From Pyropia yezoensis (taxonomy: Eukaryota; Rhodophyta; Bangiophyceae; Bangiales; Bangiaceae), in NCBI GenBank assembly GCA_009829735.1, contig CM020620.1, forward strand, positions 16,450,354-16,514,353: a stretch of 64,000 bases of DNA, given 5' to 3'. The notes under the pieces are model-generated. The model saw only the letters and a program-made list of their open reading frames with translations, made no database searches and had not been told where the DNA came from. The first letter of the stretch is position 1; each line of letters begins with the position of its first letter. Shown here piece after piece: positions 1-7,926 of the stretch. The position numbers and the translations under genes were made by a program.

Positions 1-130
1 GAACATGCAATTTCGCTCCCTAACATTACATTATAGTCCATTGTCGGACGTTAGTGGGTACGCCCTGAGCGTAAAAAAAGAAGCGAAAAAGCGCTTGCAC
101 AGGGTATTGTATTGCTGATTCGCCGAAAAG

Positions 131-596
131 TATTGCAGTTCTCCCAATTTTGGCCCATCCGGACAAGAACAAGAACAACAGTCCACTGACCAATGACATG
201 CCTCACAGGATGCCTCTCTGACCAATGACAGCTCCGAATCAGCCTCCATTGTTGTGCAAACAGTAAGATCTGCGACTTTCCCGGGACTCCGAGCACATGG
301 AGGGGAGAACCTGAGTGGAACAGACACCAAGACAAGCTGGACAACTGTTCCGGAGAGGAACGAGCCGATGTGGGGGGAATCTTCGGCGATCTCAGCCGAC
401 AGAACAACAGTGTTTCGACCAATCAGCGATTCGTAAGAGGCCCACTGTGGCTGCGGCCAATCATCTGCTCTGGGCGATCGGGCCCCTAGAGCACGCGATT
501 GGCTCGCCCTCACCTGCCAGCACGCGATTGGCTCACACAGTTGTTCATGCAGTGTTGTTCTTGTCCGGATCGGCCAAAATTGGGAGAACAGCAATA
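131..596. repeat. 466-bp segment bounded by 42-nt inverted repeats (MITE-like)
   Basis: The 42 bases at 131-172 recur in reverse complement at 555-596 with two mismatches; both arms carry the core TCCCAATTTTGG and then CCGGACAAGAACAA. Between them are several CCAAT/ATTGG motifs and a 15-bp direct repeat (GCACGCGATTGGCTC at about 491 and 521). The arrangement resembles a non-autonomous DNA transposon, but no clear target-site duplication was found and no transposase is encoded. It could instead be a chance-surviving regulatory inverted repeat. Confidence 0.5.
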
Positions 597-2452
597 TACA
601 TGCCAAGGATGACCTGGAAAACCTCTCCCCCCAGAGGCCTCGCCGCCCGCAGGCGAGGCGAAACTTTGCTTTGGTATGCAGACTGCGTCGCAGTCTCGAT
701 GCACATGAGTGGGCCATTCAGCGTAATTGTCGTCCTGTGCGTCCCTGCGGGGGGACCGCTGCAGCGTTTGACGCGCGTCGGAGACCCGACCACGCGCATG
801 AATACTTTTTGGCGCACGTGCATTAGATTCTGAAAAGCTCTCTCTCCGCTCTGGTCCTATGAGTGTTTCCACGGGTACCAACCATCTCGCATACCATCTC
901 GCATATATTTTCGGATTACTCATTTAAGGATCCACGTGGCCTCTGAATGTCCAGTTGGCCAATGGGAGAGCCGCACGGGCTCGTGGGTCCCCGGTAGAGG
1001 CCCGATTCGGGCCGTCACTTCAGATTCAGACGGGAAAGGAGTTGCTCTAATTGACTCAAGTCTCGAGTGCCACGTACACAACAGAGATGGTGGCGACTTG
1101 GTTTATACCATGTCGGAAGCGATCTACCCCCCCCTCGTTCGTTTCCGAGATGGTCTAGACCAGGCTCTTCAAGCGTATATTTGGTCAAGAGTAATACGCG
1201 CGCATTTGTCAAGCGTATCCGGCTACGCGGTACGCAATTGCTTCGGAGGCACCCAAACACTCACTGGGCCAGGCGGGGGGGGGCCAAGAGTATCGGGTAC
1301 GCACTTGCCCAGCTTCCCAAGCGTAGCGTAGATAATTAGTACGATAACATTATTCTCGTGCTAGCACACATTTGGGGGCCTCCTTTTTTCATGTGCACGT
1401 CAAATGACAAGATCCGTATCGAGCAGCGAGCGATTTGACCGTCTGCGCAGCGCTGACCCCACATCCGTAGCACGTCAGCAGTTGGTGCTGGCGCCCTGGA
1501 CGGCTATGAAGTCTCCAAACAGGCACAGAGCTGCCGTTCTCTTCGTCAGATTATTTATAACTAGGCACTGCAAAGAAGGGATGGCATGTCTTCCGCTGCA
1601 TGGTCTTCAGCGGCCGTTACCAAGCGTTTGGCTCATGCTGAGTCAACTGAGCAGTGTCTATCTTATCGACTCTGCCAGCAACCTCTGAAGCATCATGAGC
1701 TCTACAAATCTTTGGTACTGGTACAGTTATGTCACAGTGCAATCGTCGCCTTTGCTCCGGCACCCGCCGCTGCGGCCGCTGCCGCCGCTGGGGCGGTCGT
1801 CGCCCAGCGGCTGCTCTCACCGCTTTTAATACCGTCGTCCTCTTCGTAGCCACCGGGGCCTTGGCACTCCCTTGACTCTGCATGCATACGCTCACGACGT
1901 ACGCTTGCCACTTGCTTTTAAACTAGTGCACTTGGCCACATATTGGCCGAGCGTATCCGCTTTCTAGGCACCCTTTAGAACTGGAACGGATACTCACACG
2001 CTCTTCTGAAACAAATGCCACTGTCAACCAGTACTCACACTCACTTTCAGAATTTGGCCGGGGCCAATACCGTGCGCTAAGCTCAAATTGCTACGCTTGA
2101 AGAGCCCTGGTCTAGAGATACTTGTCTATTCTATCGGAACAGAGGATTAACCAATCCAGTCCTGAGGATTTTTTAATCCTCAGTGAACATGCATTTCTGG
2201 CCCAGCGGAGGCACGACGGATGTCGCAAATCCATGGTGGTCCTGGTCGTTGATTGGGTGTCGCCCGCGGAGCGGCCCCACGAAGCGCTCCTGGCCGCTCA
2301 CAGCAGCGTCGTGCATCCCAGGGGTTAACAACATGCGCTGATTCCAATGCTGTTTTCAGAATGAGCAGGCGATCCCGGAAAGCATCCAAAAAGAATCATC
2401 CGAAAATAGGATTAGTTCATCAGAAAAGGATTAATTAATCCGGTCAGTAGAA
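597..2452. other. Intergenic DNA, no supported gene
   Basis: The open frames here are short, overlapping and without recognisable domains. Visible structure is limited to a hairpin at about 2161-2182 (CTGAGGATT, a TTTT loop, AATCCTCAG) and scattered GGATTAA/TTAATCC palindromic pieces between 2130 and 2445. These may be the remains of another small inverted-repeat element. Confidence 0.5.
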
Positions 2453-2454
2453 TA

Positions 2455-2683
2455 CAGTGCGACCCCTCACTTGCCCTGGGGTAGACCAAGGAGGTGGCCC
2501 CCCTTCCAGTGTCCGACAGTTGTCCTGAGATGTTCAGATTTCAGCGATCTGGACGGTATGAGCCAATCAGCGCCCGTCAATCGCCCGAATATGAGCCGCC
2601 CGGCCGGGCCACTTCACGCGTACCCCCCCCTCAGTTGTGCCGATCGGCACAACTGCGGGGCGGCCAAGTGAGGGGTCGCACTG
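2455..2683. mobile_element. 229-bp Tc1/mariner-type MITE with TA target duplication
   Basis: The left end at 2455-2473 reads CAGTGCGACCCCTCACTTG and is perfectly repeated in inverse at 2665-2683. Both ends are immediately flanked by TA (2453-2454 and 2684-2685), so the perfect inverted match including the TA is 21 bp. Termini beginning CAGT next to a TA duplication are typical of Tc1/mariner/pogo elements. The interior has no coding capacity but contains a perfect 24-bp palindrome at 2632-2655. Superfamily assignment rests on the TA and terminal bases only. Confidence 0.7.
2632..2655. repeat. Perfect 24-bp palindrome inside the MITE
   Basis: The half site CAGTTGTGCCGA is followed directly by its exact reverse complement. 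It lies just inside the right terminal inverted repeat of the MITE and could form a spacer-free cruciform or act as a dimeric protein-binding site. Confidence 0.85.
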
Positions 2684-2685
2684 TA

Positions 2686-3420
2686 GACACTAGACCATCT
2701 CGTTTTGGCTTGTAGGACGCCATATTGGGCTAGAACTGGCCCCGTTTGAATTGTCGCGGCATGTTCGAAAGCTTCGAGACATGATTCGAGGGTCCTGCCT
2801 GCGTTTCGGCGCGTACACACTGCCGGGGGGGGCATGGATGCGTGTCATTGTGCTGTGCCGGCCCGATCGACAAAGTTGCTGGCGCATTTTCGCGTGGATC
2901 CCTCCGCCTGGGGACTGTCACATGTCTGGCAACCCTGTGTCCACGAGCGCTGACACGTACCCGGCCCAGCTGTGCTGGGCGAGGTCCTGGGGCAGATACG
3001 CGTGGCCAATCCGGCGCTTTTTTGGCCGGTGGGCGCGGTGGGGTCGCTCACAGCAGCCTCGGGGCGGCCGCTTCGCGTCGCCCCGCCGTGCCGGGGGGTG
3101 CTCCACGCGGTGCGGGGGGGGGGCGGCCAAGCGTGGCGGGAGTGGAACGTTGTTTTTTGGGGGTGGTGGGCGGCCAGCGGCCCCAAAATGGCCGTTCCCC
3201 ACCAGCCGTGGTAGCCGCCTGGCCCGGCGGTTTGAGGGGGGGGGGGCGCGTGGTGTGCTGTTTGAGGGGGGGGGGAGCGCCAGCGGCCCCGAAACGGCAG
3301 ATCCGAGCAGGCGGTCGGAACCGCATGGCGCGCTCCTTGGCGGGGTGGGGCCGTGTGGCGAGATTTCTGAGGGGGAGGTCCGCCGGCGGCCCCGAAAGGG
3401 CTGATCCGTGCCGGCGGTGA
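2686..3420. other. G-rich degenerate repeat region without a supported gene
   Basis: Both strands are open for long stretches because of the composition, giving Gly/Arg/Pro-rich translations with no domain. Three degenerate units sharing a GGCCCC(A/G)AAA block occur near 3179, 3286 and 3380, each next to long G runs. I see no gene. Confidence 0.4.
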
Positions 3421-3479
3421 GAGCCGTGCTGCTGTCCCCGTCCCCATCGGCGTCGTCACCACCACTGCAGTCGCGCACG

Positions 3480-3865
3480 CTGCCAGTCGCCACCATTGCA
3501 GCGTCTGCCACCGCCATCTCGCCACCGTCGCAGCGTCCACCGCCACCTCGCCATCGTCGCGGCGTCCGCCACCGCGGCCGCCGCCATCTCGGTCGCCACA
3601 GTCGCGGCGGTCACCGGATCCACCGTCGCGGCCACGACCGTCGCGGCCGCCGCCGTCGCGACCGCCACCGTTGCGGCCACCACCGTCGCGGCCGCGTAAC
3701 CATCGTGGCCACCACCATCGCGGCCGCAACCATCGCTGCCACCACCATCGCGGGGTGCCACGGTCGCGGCCACGAACATCTAGGCCGCCACCGTCGCGGC
3801 CGCCACCGTCGCAAACGCCACCGTTGCGGCCACCACCATCGCCGCTTGCGCCGCCGCGGCCGTGA
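3480..3865. repeat. GC-rich minisatellite of (GTCGC)GGCCGCCACC-like units
   Basis: About 15-bp units of the form GTCGCGGCCGCCACC are repeated with small variations through this stretch. They give Arg/Pro/Ala/Gly-rich translations in all frames. It immediately precedes the Harbinger-type transposase remnant. Coding potential in either strand is most simply explained by the repeat composition. Confidence 0.65.
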
Positions 3866-3906
3866 CCTCCAAGGGTACCCTCTAGCATCTCTGAGGGGGA
3901 CTCGCC

Positions 3907-4594
3907 ATGGCCTCCCACCCTCCCGGCGACCGGGAGGCTTGGGAGTTCTCCGACGAATCAGCCTACGAGGCACGCGCCGCCGTTGTGGCGTCGCAACTGT
4001 CTTTGTGCCGGAGAATGCACTACATCGCTCTGTCGGGTGCTATTGCGCGGCGCCGACGTCGGGGCGGATGTGTCCCAGGTCGCCGCGCCAACCGGCGTCG
4101 CGATTTCGAAGTTGGCCTTCGTGGCATCCAGCGGGACTGCTTCGGGTTGGATGGCCATCCTCCTGTTTATGGCGATCAGGACTTTGAGACGCTCTTCCGC
4201 GTGCCCCGCAACGTGTTCATGGAGGTCTACAATGACGTCAAGGACCTCCCCTACTCTAAGAGGTCCACTTACGCAACAGGGCACTCGCAGGCGTACGGGC
4301 TGCAGAAGGTTGTGGCCGCTCATCGCGTGCTCGCATATGGCGGGGCCGCCGATCGGCCTGACGAGTACTTGCGCTTGGCCAAGTCAACCACCGCCCTGGC
4401 CACACCGATGCTCGCGGACCACATCGTCGACAACTACGAGGATTATTATCTGCGGCCGCCCACAAACGCGGAGCTGGCCCACATCCTCGACCGTAACGAC
4501 CATCGGGGCATGCCGGGGTGCATGGGGAGCATCAACTGCTGACACTGGGTGTGGCGGATGTGCCCGAAGGCACGTGCCGGGCTAAACAAGGACT
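3907..4594 (+). pseudogene. PIF/Harbinger-type transposase remnant (DDE_Tnp_4-like), truncated and with an in-frame TGA
   Basis: The frame starts at ATG 3907 and reads 211 residues to a TGA at 4540-4542. It then continues in the same frame (HWVWRMCPKARAG) to a TAA at 4594. Harbinger-type transposases have an N-terminal segment resembling RRGGCVPGRRANRRRDFEVG here, a YLRPPT block (seen at about residue 180), and a GSIDC.HW.W..CP catalytic block. The last is present as GSINC-stop-HWVWRMCP, so the first catalytic Asp is Asn and a stop follows Cys. The rest of the catalytic domain is absent. The protein would normally cut and paste a transposon by a DDE mechanism in the nucleus; this copy cannot be active. 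No flanking terminal inverted repeats were identified. Confidence 0.75.
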
Positions 4595-5270
4595 AAAAGA
4601 AGCGGCGGTCGGTGGGAATGGAAACGGTTTGCGATCAGGATCCCTGCATTTGGCTTTTTTTTGTGGGGGCGCCGGAGAGCCAGAATGACATTAACGTGTA
4701 TGTTTTGTGCAACGTAACACAGTAGAAGGGAGTCACCAACCCGCTACATCTATATTAGAAGGTGCCGCTTGTGCAAGTGGCTAGAGACAGAAGCGTTCGA
4801 CCGTGAATCTCCACTAGCCGACGGGAGGGGTACTCACTGCGGCGCGCGTGTCGCTTCCGCGGACACGAGAGAGACCTGCGCCCATAAAAAGCTCCACCAC
4901 CGGGAATGGGACGTAGTAGCTAAAGAAAGAGAAGGAAAACGCAGCTATCAGCGCACAAGGAGGTAAGAAAGGAGGGATGGCAGATGCACATGCTCGGGCG
5001 GAAACAGATGAGGATGGGCAATCAGGTGGGGGAGCAGAGCCCGATAATCTGTCTGCGGTGGAGCTAAGTAATGGTCCTGTTCGTAACGTTCTCGACCGTC
5101 CCTCAGCCACTCAGTCCCTTCCCGCGCTATCGTAGACAAGGCCACCAAAGTGGGGTACCCGACGAAACTCGGCATGCAGCGCCGAAAGTCATACAACTGT
5201 GTTTCAAAAACACAACTAGGTCTAATCAATGGAAGCCCCCCTCCCGGAGAGGGGCTTATAGCGAAGCCCC
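4595..5270. other. Intergenic, with stem-loops near 5200-5270
   Basis: No recognised gene. A short ATG frame (4978-5136, 52 residues, acidic) has no known relative. On the minus strand, just beyond the end of the Fanzor-like fragment, are hairpins: GTGTTTTTGAAACAC (about 5198-5212) and a G/C-rich stem around 5237-5253. In Fanzor/TnpB systems the guide RNA is commonly encoded 3' of the nuclease gene, so this is where one would look, but the sequence shows only hairpins. Confidence 0.3.
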
Positions 5271-5413
5271 CTAAGAGGCTCCTACACTATCACTGATGAA
5301 CCGTGCGACAATTGTCCGCGCCGTCGCCAGCAGGGCTCGTCGCTGTGCGGGAAAGGCAGTGGCCTCGTCCAGAGCCCTTACCGAGACGAGTTTGTTCGTC
5401 GCCCGGACAGGGT

Positions 5414-5637
5414 TGGTAGTACCGCCACCGCCCACACCACCTCCACCGCCTCCACCTCCTCCTCCTCCTCCGCCTCCGCCACAGACTCCACCTCCTTCTC
5501 CGCACCCGCCACCGCCTCCACCGCCTCCACCGCCTCCACCACCTCCACCTCCTCCTCCGCTACCGCCACAGCCTCCACAGCCTCCGCCGCCTCCACCGTC
5601 ACCGCCTCCGCCTCCACCGCCTCCACCACCAGCACTG
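5414..5637. repeat. CCNCC microsatellite (about 220 bp)
   Basis: Irregular (CCACCGCCT/CCTCCT)n repeat encoding Pro runs on the plus strand and Gly runs on the minus strand. It lies directly downstream of the Fanzor-like fragment on the minus strand and prolongs that reading frame artificially. Confidence 0.9.
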
Positions 5638-5713
5638 TCTGACACAAGCCACGGCGGGTGCCACTTCGACGTCGTGTCTCGGGACCACTGCGCAGTAGCC
5701 GCCAGAGGCCGAC

Positions 5714-6200
5714 AAGGGTGACAGTTGCGTACGAAGGGAAACGTAGACCGCCCCAACAATAAACTGGCCGCCACCTGCGCGATGTTGCGCGCCGCGTTCT
5801 GGTCCCGGTTGTGGTACAGCCGACCACAGTCGGGGTTGACGCACTTCTTCACGGACCAGCACGCCAGGTCATCAGAGCCGCCAGAGCGCTTGCAACTGAC
5901 CAAAATCTCGGCCAGCCGCTCCCGCGCCTCGCCGGCATCGCGCTCCTCTGCCCGTCCTCGCCGCGTCACGTCCCGTGGAGAGCACCCCCCGCGGCCGTCG
6001 CACCCGCGACGCCCCTTGGCCGCTCGCCTCCAGCGCACTACCACCTTGTGCGTGCTGCCGTCTGCGTCACCAAGCGCCAGCGCCGCACACTGCGCCACGT
6101 TGATGACCTGCCGCCTGTCATCCGGAAAGGGGTCGGTGGGGTAGACAAGCACAAGCCGACTGTGACAGTCGGCACAGGACTGCGACGAGTTGTGGAAATT
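5714..6200 (-). pseudogene. C-terminal fragment of a Fanzor-like (eukaryotic TnpB homologue) RNA-guided nuclease
   Basis: The minus-strand translation carries a split zinc ribbon: SSQSCADCHSRL near 6170-6185, then about 110 residues later VKKCVNPDCG (near 5840). This runs straight into HNRDQNAARNIAQ (Asp codon 5802-5804). The combination CxxC ... CxxxxC followed by RDxNAARNI is the hallmark of the RuvC-III/zinc-finger end of TnpB and Fanzor proteins. In these the Asp is a catalytic RuvC residue, and the C-x4-C pair with a long insert between halves fits Fanzor better than bacterial TnpB. The upstream portion (RuvC-I and -II, guide-binding domains) is missing because an LTR relic joins at about 6196-6200. 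Only about 160 residues remain, so this copy is dead. The frame continues artificially through the CCNCC microsatellite. Alternative: another OrfB-zinc-ribbon protein. Confidence 0.62.
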
Positions 6201-6443
6201 CGGGATGAAATGCAAAGTCAGGGATACTTTGCTTGATAGTAAATCCAACATGGATTTGGGGGGTGTCTGCATTTTATCGTCTAGAATTTTCGTGCGGCTC
6301 GGTGGGCAGGTGCTGGGGTGGGAGATTCTGAGTGGCGAGATTCTGAGAGGACCCTGGAGGGATAAGGGGAGGGACAGCGGGGCTTGGCCTTGCTTCCCCG
6401 CCCCGACCAAGAAATTGTTGGCCCACACACCATCGTCTTGTTT
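6196..6443 (+). mobile_element. Internal fragment of a family A gypsy LTR
   Basis: This stretch matches the 3' two-thirds of the family A LTR, including TAAATCCAAC, the doubled GAGATTCTGAGTGG motif and the GGGACAGCGGGGCTTGGCC block. It has scattered substitutions, so it is older than the full-length copies. The left side joins the Fanzor-like fragment; the right side joins integrase sequence with 4-5 kb of element interior missing. Confidence 0.85.
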
Positions 6444-6812
6444 ACTACTGGCCTTGTATGGTGGTGGGCATCTACAGTTGGGTGGCTGCATGCACGAGTT
6501 GTGCGCAGAATTGCCTGATGGAACGGCGGCCAACTACGGCCATGTTGCTTTTCCCAGCCAAGGAGCCCTTTGCCACGTTGGCAATGGGCATCCTTGGACT
6601 CCTGCCAGTGACCGAGGATGGCAATCAGTACCTCCCGATCGTCTGTGATCGCTTCACGAAACTTACGCGAGCGATCCGACTGGCAGAGTTCACGGCCATG
6701 TCGGTCGTGTCAGCCTTCCTAGCTCACTGGGTTGCCGCCTATGGCATCCCAGACAGTACGCTATCGGACATCGGACCGCAATATGCGTCCGCCCTGCTTC
6801 AGGGAGTGCTGG
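6444..6812 (+). pseudogene. Integrase fragment of a decayed family A gypsy element
   Basis: Reading from TACTACTGGCC at about 6434-6446, the translation IYSWVAACTSCAQN...LAMGILGLLPVTEDGNQY...DSTLSDIGPQYAS aligns with the integrase zinc-binding tail and core of the intact family A pol. The first catalytic Asp is changed (AMDILG is AMGILG here) and the second motif is DIGPQ instead of DNGPQ. It is fused directly to LTR sequence on the left, which indicates an internal deletion between the LTR and the middle of pol. It ends by losing homology near 6812. Confidence 0.85.
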
Positions 6813-7340
6813 AGACCGTGTCGTGGGAGAGGCGACGGCGGTAGGTAAAGTAGCGTGGATGGCGTGGGGGCGGTGGCCGCCCCCCCTTGCCACTGATACT
6901 GTGGCTTCCGCGGGACGACGACCACCTCTCATCCGCACCTCGCGGACCAGTACCGGATCCGCCGTCGACAAATCAGACGGTCGCGCGCTCAGCCAAGTGC
7001 GTGACACGCATCGCTCGCGAGACGGCAACCTTCCTCCCACGATGGGGGACCTCCGTGGTCCGTGACCGCCGCTCCCCCCCCCCACCTTCCCACGCAACCA
7101 CCCTCTGAACCACCTTTCCAAAGTTCTCATCGTTTCCTCTCACCCCCCCACCTCAAGTCACCCCCCCCCCCCCGCGCAATCTAGCGTGTGGAAGCAGGCA
7201 TGGCCTCCCCCCCCCCCCCCCCCCCCCCCTGCCCCCCTCCCGTCGGCCGTCGACGTCCTGACCCTCCAGGATGGGAACATTGCGGACGAGCCGTCCTCGA
7301 CCCACATCGCCGTCATTGCTGCGCGCACCTGTGCGGCCTG
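6813..7340. other. Intergenic, with long poly-C tracts
   Basis: No gene supported. Contains C-runs at about 7144-7150, 7160-7174 and an uninterrupted 23-C run at 7207-7229, just upstream of the A1 LTR. The minus strand would be G-quadruplex-prone. Confidence 0.6.
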
Positions 7341-7807
7341 TGTGGCAGTATTGACCCCCAGGTAGGGGGCAACACGTGCCATGCAAGGGGCGGCAGGCCA
7401 CTAGCCTGATCCGTTCCTCCCCCTGCATTTGGGTCCATATTCCCTAAGTTCGGGATAGTTAGCTTAGTAGTAAATCCAACTTGGATTTGAGGGTTTTCTG
7501 CATTTATCGTCTTGAATTTTCGTGTGGCCCGGTGGGCAGGTGCTGGGGTGGGAGATTCTGAGTGGGAGATTCTGAGTGGACCCTGGGGGGATAAGGGGAG
7601 GGACAGCGGGGCTTGGCCCTGCGTCCCCGTCCCGACCAAGAAACTGTTGGACCACACACCATCTTCTTGTTTGTCCGTGGGGGGATTGCCCCACAACAGG
7701 GATAGAGTGTGTGCGACTTGCACTTCTTCCGGTTCCCCCGACACGGGAGGCAGCCCTCGCACACCGCCCCAACTTGGGTACTGTGTGTGCGAGTGGTTTT
7801 TGCCACA
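7341..7807 (+). mobile_element. 5' LTR of gypsy element A1
   Basis: 467 bp beginning TGTGGCAGTATTG and ending GGTTTTTGCCACA, with 7-bp terminal inverted repeats TGTGGCA/TGCCACA. It contains a near-tandem GAGATTCTGAGTGG pair. The 5 bp before it (GCCTG, 7336-7340) would be the left target duplication; the matching right copy lies beyond the assembly gap. It should drive sense transcription of gag-pol. In family A the copy at the other end lies next to the antisense ORF. Confidence 0.93.
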
Positions 7808-7809
7808 TT

Positions 7810-7825
7810 TGGTGGAGCAGCAGGG
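7810..7825 (+). promoter_or_regulatory. Primer binding site candidate of A1
   Basis: TGGTGGAGCAGCAGGG starts two bases after the LTR. It would pair with a tRNA 3' end reading ...CTGCTCCACCA. The same sequence follows the 5' LTR in B (minus strand, about 37254-37269) and A3 (about 51200-51215). It is not the initiator-Met type (TGGTATCAGAGC). The tRNA cannot be named without a tRNA catalogue of the organism. Confidence 0.7.
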
Positions 7826-7829
7826 GACA

Positions 7830-7859
7830 GAGGTAAACTTTACCTCCGGGTGCACCCGG
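7830..7859 (+). promoter_or_regulatory. Two adjacent palindromes in the element leader
   Basis: GAGGTAAACTTTACCTC (7830-7846) is an 8-bp-armed inverted repeat. It abuts CCGGGTGCACCCGG (7846-7859), a perfect 14-nt palindrome. Both are conserved after the PBS in B and A3. Their place between PBS and gag suggests a role in RNA dimerisation or packaging (inference). Confidence 0.6.
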
Positions 7860-7926
7860 GTGTAGGGGGCCCTCTGTCTCAGAGGAACGGTGGACTTGGA
7901 CCGTGTCATACGGATCGTTAGCCAAC

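Noticed and set aside
2751-3918. Long open frames on both strands (217-357 codons, Gly/Arg/Pro-rich)
   Set aside because: They follow from G-run and GCC/GTC repeat composition, overlap each other on opposite strands and show no domain or codon-like structure.
5296-5721. Proline-rich protein on the plus strand
   Set aside because: It is the translation of the CCNCC microsatellite and the antisense of the Fanzor-like fragment.
7144-7229. CRISPR-like or telomeric array
   Set aside because: These are plain C homopolymers with no repeat-spacer structure; no CRISPR array or telomere repeat occurs anywhere in the window.
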